Shown here: positions 30,068 through 42,418 of the stretch, one piece after another
How positions within the stretch are numbered: position 1 is the stretch's first letter
Layout: every line of letters starts with the position of its first letter
Source: Phycomyces blakesleeanus NRRL 1555(-)
Lineage: Eukaryota; Mucoromycota; Mucoromycetes; Mucorales; Phycomycetaceae
DNA length: 64,000 bases
Direction: 5' to 3'
Assembly (NCBI RefSeq): GCF_001638985.1
Contig: NW_017265190.1
Location: forward strand, 186,001 to 250,000
The notes under the pieces: model-generated
What the model saw: the letters and a program-made list of their open reading frames with translations, nothing else
The model's database searches: none
Told to the model about the DNA's origin: nothing
Program-made: the position numbers and the translations under genes

Positions 30068-30635
30068 GAGTCAATGCCGTTCAGTTCAATTCAATTCTTC
30101 TTAGGATGTAGTGATAAACAAAGTAAAATGGGGGGGGGGGGGTTTTAAAAAAAAAAGAACTTACGGGAGGGGTGGTTCCTTCAGAAGCGGTATCTTTGGC
30201 ATCTGATGTATCCCTTGGTTGAGTAGGATTAGAAAAGTTGGCTGACGTTTCTTTTTCTGCTGCTAATTTGTCATTTGCTTTTGAGAGCTTGAGTCGAGTT
30301 TCTTGTAAAAGGCTTTCGGCAAGTTCGAGTCTGTTTGTTAAAAGTCGTAGTTCTTCCGTCAAAAGAATAAACTGGTGGTTATTGTGGTTAATAGACAGAT
30401 AGATTATTCACACTTCTTTGTTAGTGTTATAATTGATGTATTAACCTTTGTATTGAATGAACGGTACTGATTAATGGAATCAAGAAGTGTGCTTTGGTTA
30501 CTCGTGAATGAAGAAAGTGCATTTTTGTATTTGCTTCTTAATGCTGAATTTTCGCCTATAATTAATCAATTCGTTGATAGAACAGACATTTGGTGAATTG
30601 TTTGTTCGTTTGTTTTTTTTTAAAATGAAAATATA

Positions 30636-30669
<34 letters not shown>

Positions 30670-32117
30670 GTGTGTATTTTGTATTTTGTATTTTGTGTAG
30701 ACAAAATATAAAATGAAGCTGAAAGCAACAACAACAAAAAATTTACAATCTATATTTTAATATTTAAGTTATTTGTGTATTTTTTTGTTTTAAAATTACC
30801 TGATGGTTCTAGTAATCCAAGAAAATGCATTCGTTTGGTAGAAAATGGCACAGAATAATTATACAGAGCACCCATCAAATCTTCTGTGAGTTCTCCTCGT
30901 CTCAATGCATTGGCCATGGTTGTGGTAATATTGACAGCCCAGTCATCTTGTAATAAAATGTCAAAAGAGAGTGAATCTAATTTGTTGATCATCAGCACCA
31001 TCAAAGACAATATGTAAAGAATAGAGTTTATATGTTAATAACAAATTTTTATTATTCTTATTGTTGAATAACCTTTTATAAAACTTGGGTGATATTCAGG
31101 TGTATGGTCCAAGATACGTCCTTGCATATAAGCTTGCAACTGTTTTTGAACAAATGAATAAAAAAAAATTGATTCCAGCTGGTCCATTTATTGTTTCAAA
31201 AAAAAACATACTTGTTTGAATTGAGTATCCCACACTCGTAATTGCCTTTCGCAATCTTGACGTCTTTCTTCTGCTAAATCGGCGCGCTTCTTCCATTGTC
31301 TGTAGGATCGCTAATTAACAGAATTATATATTAATTCAAAGCTTAATTACGGCCATTCTTTGTTTATAATATATCTATTTTGTTCTTTGGTAACACACCC
31401 TATATTCTTTCAATTGTCTTATGATGGCATCGCGACGATAGACTTCTAATGGTTCCTATGCAAAGTCAAATACCAAAATTTTGTTGTTTTTAAAGAAAGG
31501 AATGTTAGTTGATAATATATATATATATATAAACTTTACTAAGTAAAAGAAAATGAAATGAATTGAAATGAATTGAAATGAAAACGTCTTTTGTTTTGCT
31601 TTGTTTTCTTTTTGTCCTGTGAAATATACAAAGGGTACGCGTATCTTATTGTGTTTCTTTTTTATCAAAGTTTGCGACTAGTCAAACTCCCCATTGTGTA
31701 CAAATGCGTAATGATGTATATATTCCCAATCACACACATTTACACTCTTACTCACTCATATGTGTGTGTGTATGTATGTATGTATGTATATTAAAAAAAA
31801 GAAAGAAGGGGAAGGGAAAGGGTTTTTTGTGTCGGTGATTTTCTTTTTGATTAATCTCGATAGATTACCTTGAATGTATCTATCGTGTCTTCTTGGCTAT
31901 TGTCATCCAATGTCAAGGGTGTACCATCACTTGAATGCGATGGCGATGCTGACCTTGAAGATAGGAATCGCTTTTTTGGTGGAGGACGAGTAGTAGCAGT
32001 ATTGGTAGTATTGGTGTTGGTATTGGTAGTGTTTGTGGTGTTGGTTGTGGTGGTGGTTGTAGTCGAATCTTCGACCTCTGAAGGACGTTTCCTATTATTA
32101 TCTTCGGTCGTAGCCAT
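27693..32117 (-). CDS. BRE1: E3 ubiquitin ligase BRE1 (H2B)
   Basis: Fifteen exons on the minus strand (32117-31869, 31455-31399, 31310-31212, 31139-31073, 30976-30800, 30555-30446, 30371-30165, 30019-29534, 29417-29275, 29170-28915, 28795-28667, 28594-28445, 28346-28215, 28141-27977, 27866-27693) give 866 aa with all phases consistent. The N terminus is Thr/Asn-rich and contains PPPKKRF, a possible nuclear signal. Long coiled coils fill most of the protein. The extreme C terminus is a C3HC4 RING: C814, C817, C829, H831, C834, C837, C849, C852, then 'GESFGINDVKQFYL', the typical Bre1 ending. Bre1 works with Rad6 to monoubiquitinate histone H2B, a mark required for H3K4 and H3K79 methylation and linked to Pol II elongation. 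The length is slightly above budding yeast Bre1 (about 700 aa) and near animal RNF20/40. Confidence 0.93.
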
Positions 32118-35100
32118 ATTTTTATTTTTATTTTTTTATTTTTTTTTTTATTTATATATTTAATATTTTTTTTTTATTTCTTAATTTTTTATTTTACAGT
32201 AATAGTCTCTTTTTTTTATTAAAAAAAAAAAAGGGCACAAGGCTATGATGAACAAATATCCAATAAAAAAAAAAGAGATAGAAAGGCTGTGTTGCATCGA
32301 TATGTCATATAAATTTGCCGACGTCACCGTTGTAAATGGTCGATCTTTTTATTTTATTTTATTTTTCTTGTGTTGAAGATTTCACACTGCCAAAAAGGAT
32401 CAAAATTATTTTTGTGTATATTTTAATTGGGTATTTCAAAACAGAAATAAATAAGATTACTTTCTTGTACTTTTTGGAAAGAAACAAGTGTGTGGCTTAC
32501 ACCTTGGCTGACTTCCTATCGTCTTGTTTCTTTTCTTTTCTTTTTCTTTTTTTGGTAGAGAGATAGATAGACAATACGAAGCAAGAGCAAGAGGAATAAA
32601 ACCCAGAACCTAGAACCCAGAAAGAAAACAAGAAAGAGAGAGAAAGAACAAAAGAAAGTTGGTCCTATTTTTTCCAGTTCTCAATTAATCTTCTCTCACA
32701 AACGAGGGGTATTACTCTTTTATATATATATATATGGCTATTGTACGTTACACAACAATCCCAAAAATCTAATGTAAACCCCGTTGTGGCACCCAGCCAC
32801 AAACAGACACGCAGCATTATACGCACACCACATACATTACCCACAGACTCTACCTTTTTCTTTATATAAGAAGAAAAGATTAATACAGATTAATATACCC
32901 AGATGTCTAGGTGACAAATTAAGGCTGTTACTATGGCAGCAATCTAAAGCGGTTACTATGACAACAATTAAAAATAAAAATGACAAATATGTAGCATGGT
33001 CTGACCACGCAAATTACAGTGATTCTACTTGAGATTGAGACAAATTAAGAAATGTTTTAGACGAATAAAATTTTAATTGTAGACAGTATGCTTACCTTTT
33101 GAGGACGAAACGAGAATGAAATTTGGATAGAGAAATTAGTTTTCAGAAAAACATACTGATGTTTAGATATTTACCTGTAATTATCCAAATGCCTCAAAGT
33201 GACAAAATGTTTACATTACAGTAGTGGGATTGTTATTTCTATTGCTGTTGTTGACTGCCGCTTGTTTGCTTGCCTTTATCAGATCTTTGGAAAAGCGGTT
33301 AGTCGATGGGTTCCTCTCCAGGTTGACAAAACAATTGTCATAATATTTTTTTTTGCAGCATTAACATCTCGCTGCCACAATATATTTCGTTTTTTTTTAC
33401 AGACCAGTACAATGTAGCCGTTAGTGTGATTTTCAGATTCTAAATTCTTCGCTTGAAAATTGCTGCACGTCTTTGAGATGCTTCATTCATCTATTGTAGC
33501 AGTTACAAGACCACCATTCCTCTCCCATTTCTTCAAAGCTTTCCACATAATTTTTTTTGTTCCATATTGGTTATTTTTTAGTCTCGCCAAGTCCTTCCTA
33601 AAAAGGCCCAGCCCATTTTTGTAGGGTTTGGTCCTATACAGCATTTGTAACCGAAGATCTATAGGTATCCAAGGATTACACAAGACTCGGTGGTATAATA
33701 GCGTTCTTTGTTACTTTTCTGCTGTTGATAAGTTGGCGCACCGAGTACCAAAATGTCTGCTATCAAATGGAGTTAGGTATTTAATAATGAGACGATGTCA
33801 AGCAGTAGCTGTTTATGAATAGCATTTCCCCGGATATGATAATACGGAGATCATTTGAAGTGATAATGATCTTATTTTTTTTAGTAGCCCTTTGTATTCA
33901 TTATTGACAGCAGTATCCAACGGGAGTTTTCTCGTGAAAGCTTTGTAAGAAAATCTAAGATTGCTTGTAGACTTTTCGGTCTCTTAAGGTATATAATCAG
34001 GACATTTGTGAGATCGCGATGTACTGTGGCCCTCTTGTTGGCAGCGTCTGCAAAGAGCCAATAAAGAATATGTGTCCAATTTTCTTCTTCATTTAACTTT
34101 AGGTTTATCTTTTTTGATATTCGAACCAACAATAGTAGTAATGAAAAAGAAAAAGACCCATTAACATGAAAAATAGTTATATAGAAAAGACAAGTTTAAA
34201 TGTGTACCATCATCAACTGAAGTTTCTTTATAAATGTGCATTTATAATACCTTTTATTTTCGTGTCATCTTTTTCCGCAATCATCGCACATTGTAGCTAT
34301 AACAAAAGGTACATGGTTATAAATAATATGGTCTTGATTAAATCAGTTGCTATCTTTTACCTTTAAAAAGATCATCTACATTTTCTTCAGAATTTCTTTT
34401 GTTAGTAATTGATAATGTCTTTTCGAGAATAAAAATTTTGAACTTGTCAAAATAAAAGCAAAATGGAAAGAGATGCCAATGAATATCAAAACGTGGCTAT
34501 CAAATTGTATTGTATTGTGATAGATTCAGTAAAAGCATCTGCGACGGTTAAATTTCGGACACCATTATATAAAGCATAGCATCATAAACTGACCTATATG
34601 TTTTGAATATATATATATATATATATATATATTCTTATATCCTTTTTTAAAATGAATAACGGCTTATAGAAATGAGCAGTAAAAAGAACCACAAATTGTT
34701 GGTTGTACCTTCAACAATTCTTGTCGACTTTGACTCAGACTCTAATGTGGTAAGTTCTCCTGATTTTGAGAAGAAGAAAAAAAATGAATTGGCTATCTGT
34801 GTGCTATCACATTTTTGGCTTCGTCTTCATCGACTGACACATTGACGAAAGCGTTCTCAAGATTTATTTAAAGAAAAAGATAAATTGAACTGGTGGGTGG
34901 GTTGGCTTTTCTTTTTTATGCAAAAGTGACAGTATTTGATTTTAGATAAAATAAAACCTATCTGGCTGCTGAAGATTCTCTTACTTATTTGCACTTTTAC
35001 TAGTAAAATATTTGCAGCTTTTGGCAGTAGAGATTGTAACACTTTTTAGCAGCAAGAATTGTTACAGATTTCACCGTTTACTTGGGTTTTCTAACTCTGT

Positions 35101-38100
35101 AAACTTCGATAGAACACCAAGAAGGAAAAAGGGACTTGGAGGTGTATTCCGTCTATAATGTATACAAAGATTTACTGTTATTATTAATGCTATTATTACT
35201 TTGAGTTAAATCTAAAGAGCATTGACATTAGATGTAGGAAAAGATCATATATATATTTGTTTTGCACTGAGAAAACGGAAAAAAAATTAGTAAAATTGAC
35301 CAGGTAATTTTCGGCTGGTTTTATTAAAGTCTAGCTTGCAAATTCATGCAATGTAACTTGACAAGGTTAATATTAAAAGATATATTCAAGACATAGCCAA
35401 GTTGTGATTGAGTCACTGTGCATGTCATTTTTTTTTTTGGTTTCTGACGTATTGGTTATTGTTACATATACATTATAACAATTGAAATCAGTGTATTCAA
35501 AACATTCAAGCTTTTGGTTTGCTTGTTTTTTTTTTAAAAAATAAAATAAAATAAAATGGAAAAGGAAAGGAAATATCTTGGAAATGTCCTATGTTATTTC
35601 TTTCTTTCATTGATTTATTAATTTTATAGTGCCCTAGCTTTATTTCTTAGTTATTTATTTATTTATCTATTTATTTTCTGTAGCCATAGTGAATTTTAGT
35701 GGCATATACCTATAGTAAATACTTGACATAAGAGAAGCAAGATAAAAAGAAAAAGGAATCTTCTAAATAATACAGATATGTACATATCTTTGTCAAAAAG
35801 CTAAACGTACTTCCAGGCAAATGTAACATTTGAAAGGTGAAAATTATGGAACAAAAACCCAACTGTAGCTACATTTATGTTGGATAGGGTACATTTGTCT
35901 TAATTTATTTTACCACAGGTTGTACACCTTACTTAAACTAATTCGTTTATTAATATTATTATTACTATATTGTACCTATAAAGCACTCTATATATATTTA
36001 TATAATTAGATTTGTACCTCTTTCTTTGTTGGTGCCCAATAAAAACAAATAAATATAGGGATCTTCCTAGTACTTTACACAAATGTTTAAAGAGTTTTAT
36101 TTTGTTTTAATTTCTTGACCAATTACATTATTAATATACGTAATATATAGTTATTCAATTGACCTTATGAGTATAAAAGATGCTTTGTGTATCTTAAACT
36201 CTGTGTTATATATAGTACAGTTCTGACAAAAGATCCCTTGTCCTTTGATTTGTCTATCTTTTTGTATGTGTGTATTAAACTAACTTGAAACAATATTAAA
36301 GAATTATAATTATTATTATCTTGCACCACAGAAATTAATTGTTCTTAATTATCTATCAAGACAATCAATCTGTTCAACTTTAACTATAACAAACAAAATA
36401 AATAATCAAAGTCAAGTCAAGCCAAGCTTATTTATTTTTCTTGAAACTAGACCGAATTTTATGTTGTCCAGGACCAAAGACCCAAAAAAAAATGAATTGA
36501 ATTTCAATAAACATTTAAATGTTCAAGGACTCTTTGGGAACCCACATATCATGCTATACTATATTTTATATTGACCTCAACTTTCATACTTTGAGGTACA
36601 ATTTGACAACCCAAAAAATGTGCCTAAGAAAATAAATAAATAAATAACCACGTACGTATATCACTTATCTTATTCATATAATCTCACATGCATAGTCTTC
36701 TTATCATTCTTGTGTGTCTTGTCCTGTTTCTTTGGTGTGTAGAATTCTACAGAATAAGTGACCAAAGAAGATAAAAGGATCAAACGTGGGTAAGGCACGC
36801 CAGGATTCTATACATGCTTTTTCTCTCTTTCTCTCTAAAAAAAAAGGTATAGACAAACAAATATCCTGTTTCTCATTTTTGGAATAAGCAAACTCGAGTT
36901 TCTAACTCTGTGAATTTTTTTTTAATAAAAAAAAAAGATAATAATACAACCAAACCCAAAACAAAAGTGTTTATGACATTGTGCTGCGTAAAATAAGGTA
37001 GAGCAGCATAGATGTCTATTTTGGCTCAAGGTTTTCATAAGATTTTTTTTTAAAAAAAAAGAATCCAAAACCGTCTGATATTCTTGATGTGGTCCAATAC
37101 ACGTGTAATGTAGAGTACAATCCAAAAATGGAGAGAGAATACAGGCATGTCTTGGACAAGTTGGACAAAGTCATAGCAATTATATAGCTATCTATATACA
37201 TTAAAAGAATCCTGATCAATTTTCAATTCAAGGTGCACGGCTTGGTATAAACACACACGGACTTGATATTTCTTTCTTTTTTTTTATTACAGAAATGTAT
37301 ATTATAATTAATAATAGAGTTATTTTCACTTGGTATTGAAGTGCCATAAAGGAACCAAAGCAATAGAAAAAGAAAAATCGTTTGTTCATTTGTTCATTCG
37401 TTTACTCAACCCATCAAAATAATGGCCGTAAATAGGAGATTTACAGAAATATATATATATATGAAATGAGAATAAGACATCTGGGATACACCTTGCCATT
37501 GAATTACTTGTTTCACGATTACACACACACATATATATATATACATATACATGTACTCACTTGGGCTTGGATTACACTTACACACACAAAGAGTAACAAG
37601 ACGTAAAGAGGAGTAAATGTATGGATCCTGGGCAATTTCCTGTAGTTTATAAAATTATAGCTAAAAAAAAAAGAAGTACTGTTATTGGAATTGGAATTGG
37701 AATTTGTATTGTTGTTGTTGTTGTTGTTGTTGATTCTGTTGTTATTTTGGCTTCAATCAAAATTTCTATTACAAGTCTCTATGAGATGAGATGTGTAACT
37801 GTAGATGGAAGTGTAAATTTGACTGTAAATGTAAATGTAACCATAACCATAACTGTAACCATAACTATAAATGTAATTATAATTGCAATTGCAATTGCAA
37901 TTGAAGGTATAAATATAATTATAGGGCTAGGATTGGCTTGTGGATGTATAGGTATCTAAATACAAGTCCTAATCTACTTTGCCTTTTGGTTTTTTTAGGC
38001 TTTCTTTGTCTGATGAATATAACAAAAAAATATATAAAAATAAAATAAAAATGAAGCACAAATGCTGTGAATCCCGACAAATCTCTGAGAATCCAAGAAG

Positions 38101-41100
38101 GTATTTATGTGTGTGTGTGCGAGTACAGAGCTTAATATTAACAATTTTATATATAAATTATCGTTGTTTTTCAAGTGAACGTTCTTATTCGATGTAGTGC
38201 AAGATTATTGTAATTTATTTTATTTTTTTTTGCTTTACTTTGAAAATGTCTATGTGAATTGACAGTCTACAATACAATACAATAAAATACAATACAATAC
38301 TTTAATTTAATTTATATATATAAAAAAAGTCTAAAATGTAACTCGACCCACAATTTGACAATCCTTTTAATGGCTGGCAATTTTTTTTGTTTTGTTTTGT
38401 TTTGTCCTTCAAAGAAACATCAACCCAAAATTTCACAATCATTTCAATCTTGGAATTCTTCAATGAGAGTTTCATGCTCTTTTTTTTTGTTTTTTTTTTA
38501 CTGAGTTGACATGGGCGGGGTTGTCATTTCTCTTGCACTCAACACACAAAAAGAAACTTTACTCACTTATTGGTGTGCTCCGTGTAAACCCGAGCTAGTT
38601 TGATCAAATATGATAATCGTACATGTTTAACAAAAAAAAATATATAGAAGCAGTTTGGTTGAGTGATTTTTCTATATGTTCTATCTGTATATCTCGATGC
38701 TCAAGCCCTTGGTGGGTGATACATGATATTCACATTCCATCGTCTAGAGGAATTCTTTGCCTTTGTGCCTTGTACTCTCATATACACATATTCTTTACCA
38801 CAAATCTGTCTAAATTTATTATGTATTTGTTAGACAGAATTGACAATCAAATACAATAGCAATAGCAATAGCAATAGTAATTATTATATTTCATTATTGT
38901 TACTCTTTGACAAATCAACACATTATTTCATGATATATTATATTATTTCTATTTAGGGTCTTATATTCTGTCATACAATGATAAAACAAAGTCTCTGCAT
39001 CTCTTTTGTGGTGTTGGTGATAGTGGTGCTGTATTGGTGAGTCTAGACAAGATCGTAGATGATAATAAGTATATAATATACTATATTATATATATACAAA
39101 TCTCCTCAGGGAACTTTGTGATATTTTTGTGTTGAGATTTACGCAGTAAAAATATATACACTCGAATACTCAACAATAAAACCAGCACCAAGTTGAAAGA
39201 GAACTCTTTATACAAGGGTTGCATTCAAATTACCGGATATAATAATTCCATGTATTTCCACCACTAGTAAAAAATGTTACACTCATTGTAATTCTACAAA
39301 AATATTATAATACACTTCTTCTTCTTTTTTACCTTGTTATACATATATTCTTTTTGAATTTCAGCAGGTAAAATTCACAAATAAATATTATTTTTTTTAT
39401 GGGCTTTGGAAATGACCAGTTCAAGGTCTCCAAAAAAAACAGAAGAATGTATGGAGCACCCATACTTATGTGCTGATTTGTCAGTAGTACTTGTACACCT
39501 TTTAATATAAAAGGTAATAATAATAATAATAATAATATTGTGTGTGTGTGTATATATAAAAAAAAAACTCAACACCAACAAGAACAGTAAGAACAAGAAG
39601 TGTCGCCACATCAAAATTGATCTAGACTGTATGTAATATATGTATAAATGTATAAATTTGTATTATTAGTATCAATGGCTACACCAGCACACACACAAAG
39701 AGAGAGAGAGAGAGAGAGAGAAAAGGAAAAGAAGAATAAGCAATTGCTATTGGATTATTATCATTATTATTATTTTGTGTGTGTAAAATAGTCATAATAA
39801 TAATCATGGTACGTGGTAAATAGGACTCCAGAGCCGAGGTTGAGTCATTATATATATATATACTAAGTCGCAGTATAAGTTGGGTCATAGGTTCTGACTT
39901 TGTGAGTATCTTTAGGATATATAGTATGTACAATTTATTGTTGCTGTTTCTGTTGCTGTTGCTGCTAGTCCTGTTAATGGTTTTTTTTTCTTGGGGGGAA
40001 ACCAAAAAAAAAAAAAAAAAAAAGAAAGTCAGATATACTATGCGCACTGACATATCGCTATAAAAAAAGTTCGTCAGTGTGGGGAACGCGTTTAATGATT
40101 CACAAGAGTGATACCTGACAATCCCACAATTAGGAAGTGCCGTGGAATAACGAGTTCATTTCCACTACTAGAGTTACTATATTCATGTCTATATCCATGG
40201 ATACTTATTATTTGTTTTAATTGCCATGTCTCTATATTCACTATAGATAGAAATTTTTCAATTGACGTTTTGTTCCTTGTATTCTAATCATTTTATATCT
40301 TTAAAAAGAAAAATCAGAGTTAATATCCGGTTAATTCCTAATGTTCATGGGAATTGGGTATGGGTAGGTGTGATCGAGTCTAATCATTTAACTATAGTAT
40401 GGGAAATAGAACAAGGAGAATATGTAAGGATGATGATATGTATATATTTTTTCTTAAAAAAAAGAGGTTTTTTTTTGGGATAAATTTTGGTGGGTTTCGT
40501 GGGATTAAGATGACAAAGACTATATAGACACCTTCCTTTTACAAGCAAACCAACTGTAATGCGTGACCATAGAAATATGTATCCAGTCATTCGGGTTTTT
40601 TCTTTTTGCTTCTTTTGCTTCTTAAGCGCCACCTTTGATCTGTCAAACTATACATACTTCTTTAGCCAACTCTGACTTTAATAAAGGCATATAAACAATT
40701 ATACAATAAAGAGGTACTCTATGAAATCAGTAGCTGCTGTCTAATGCTTTAAATCAAAGATAAAATTCCATTTTCTTCTTCTTCTTTTTTTTTTACAAAA
40801 GTACTTTGGAAGGAGACTTGGAACTCTTAATAATATATATAAAAAAATAAGGCTCTTCTTCTACATCTCTACTTCGGATATACGCTCCATAGTCATTTGG
40901 GCGCCGGCTAAAGATATTCTTGCTCTTCTTTCTTTCTTTCTTTCTTCTTAAACTAACAAGACATTTAAACGGCGGTTGGTAAACAAGATGTGTGGGGTAA
41001 TATTCTTTACTTTACTTTATTTTGCTCTACTTCTTTACTAAAAAGAAGGAATTAATGCAGCATTCGTATCCGTGTTACAGACAATGCCCTATTTTATCTT

Positions 41101-41701
41101 GCTCAAAATCTCCTTTGCTTCGGTGCTTTTATATATATTCTAATTTGGCTTCAATCTGCAAAGAAATATATATTTATTTATTTTAGTAAATGAGTTGTAA
41201 TTAACCTAGTACATTGACCTTGTAACTGTGGAAGCAAATTTTACCGAGAATTTTGCAATTAACCACAATTTTTTTTAAGAAAGATTATAGTCGAATGCCG
41301 GTGCGTTCGTTCGTTCGTTCATTCGTTTGTTAGCTCACACATCTCATCGGGGAATCTGTGTGGAGAAAGTTCAGTTGGTTACACGATTTCCAAATGTGCT
41401 TTTTAGGGTTGTTGCATTCTATATCAACTCTTCTTTTTTTTTCCCTGGCACAGTAACGTGATCACTAAAAAAGAAAAAGAAAATCTAGCTTTGAACTCCA
41501 TTGATTCACTTTGAACGACACAAAAGCAAATTGAACTTTATTTTATTTTTTTAAAAAAAAATACATATATATATATATATATTGGATTAAAGACTTGAGA
41601 AAAAAAAATTATATCAATTCCATATTCAAAACAGCTTTTACACTCTTAAACACATCTCACTACCAAAAAAAAAAAATATTAAAATCTTAAAGCAATAAAA
41701 T
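32118..41701. other. 9.6 kb gene-poor region
   Basis: No convincing conserved gene is found between BRE1 and the acetate-transporter gene. The beginning holds the A-rich (minus-strand) leader and promoter of BRE1. The rest is AT-rich with TA, CA, ATT and TTTTG repeats, a Val/Ile low-complexity frame at 37621-37959, T9A9 at 37043-37060 and AG repeat at about 39700-39720. Two weak coding-like stretches on the minus strand (34132-33881 and 33683-33483) may be relics. A small open frame at 34672-34845 (+) is listed separately. Confidence 0.5.
34672..34845 (+). CDS. Possible small ORF (57 aa)
   Basis: An ATG frame of 57 codons with protein-like composition ('MSSKKNHKLLVVPSTILVDF', then 'DSDSNV') stands out from the surrounding DNA. 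It follows a TA-tract promoter-like region. A textbook GTAAGT donor falls right after codon 26, so it could instead be the first exon of a spliced gene; I could not place a convincing second exon. No family recognised. Confidence 0.22.
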   Translation: MSSKKNHKLLVVPSTILVDFDSDSNVVSSPDFEKKKKNELAICVLSHFWLRLHRLTH

Positions 41702-42418
41702 ATGTCTCAATTCAATAGCACCAACAGCGAAATGAAGACTCACTCTGAGCACCACGAAGCCGTTCTTGTCAACATGTCTTCTGAGGAGAAGTTTGACCTC
41801 GAGCAAATCAGACAAGCCGAAGCACCTGCTCAGCCTGCCCATCCTCCCCACAAATACGGAAACCCCTCTGCAGTTGGTTTTGCCGCCTTTGCTGTCGGTT
41901 CCTTTATCCTTGGTGTGGTCAACACTGGGCTCTTGACCGATATTCCTCATGTTGCTGTTGGTGTTGCTCTTGGCTACAGTGCGGTTGGTCAGTTTGTGTG
42001 CGGAATCATGGACCTGATTATCGGCAACACATTCGGTGCCACCACCATGCTGACCTTCAGTGGATTCTTCCTTTCATACGGTATCATGCTCTTGCCTTCG
42101 ACCGGAACCTTCCAGGCCTTGGCTGTCAAGGGTGCAGATGATCTCGAGAAGTGCATTGGTCTCTATATGCTTGCATTTGCCATTCCTTCCTTCTTCTACT
42201 TTGTCGGTTCTCTCCGCCAGCCTTACTTTGTCCGTGCCGTCCTTCTCCAGGTCTTCCTTACCTTTTTCCTCGGCTCTGTCTCAGCATTCACTGGCGTAGC
42301 AGTACTTGCCAAGATCGGTGGTTGGTTCTCCATCACCTTGTCCGCCACTGCTTGGTATATCACCTGTGCCATTCTGTTCCGGGAGCAGCCTACAATCATT
42401 TCCCTTCCTCTCTTCTAA
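41702..42418 (+). CDS. Gpr1/Fun34/YaaH (AceTr) family acetate transporter
   Basis: A single-exon gene of 238 aa. After a hydrophilic N terminus of about 50 residues, 'KYGNPSAVGFAAFAVGSFIL' matches the family signature NPxPLGL in altered form (N54 P55, with Ala where the second Pro normally sits). Six membrane segments follow, with 'GVALGYSAVGQFVCGIMDLI' and 'NTFGATTMLTFSGFFLSYG' typical of the family, and a short C terminus. Yeast Ato1/Ady2 and Aspergillus AcpA import acetate or other monocarboxylates with protons and may act in ammonium signalling; expression is usually glucose-repressed. Substrate here is inferred. The A-rich leader just before the ATG has no other start. Stands alone, with no neighbours in the same pathway. 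Confidence 0.93.
   Translation: MSQFNSTNSEMKTHSEHHEAVLVNMSSEEKFDLEQIRQAEAPAQPAHPPHKYGNPSAVGFAAFAVGSFILGVVNTGLLTDIPHVAVGVALGYSAVGQFVCGIMDLIIGNTFGATTMLTFSGFFLSYGIMLLPSTGTFQALAVKGADDLEKCIGLYMLAFAIPSFFYFVGSLRQPYFVRAVLLQVFLTFFLGSVSAFTGVAVLAKIGGWFSITLSATAWYITCAILFREQPTIISLPLF

Noticed and set aside
37621..37959. 112-codon plus-strand frame
   Set aside because: Val/Ile/Thr-only composition from GTT, ATT and ACT repeats; no domain.
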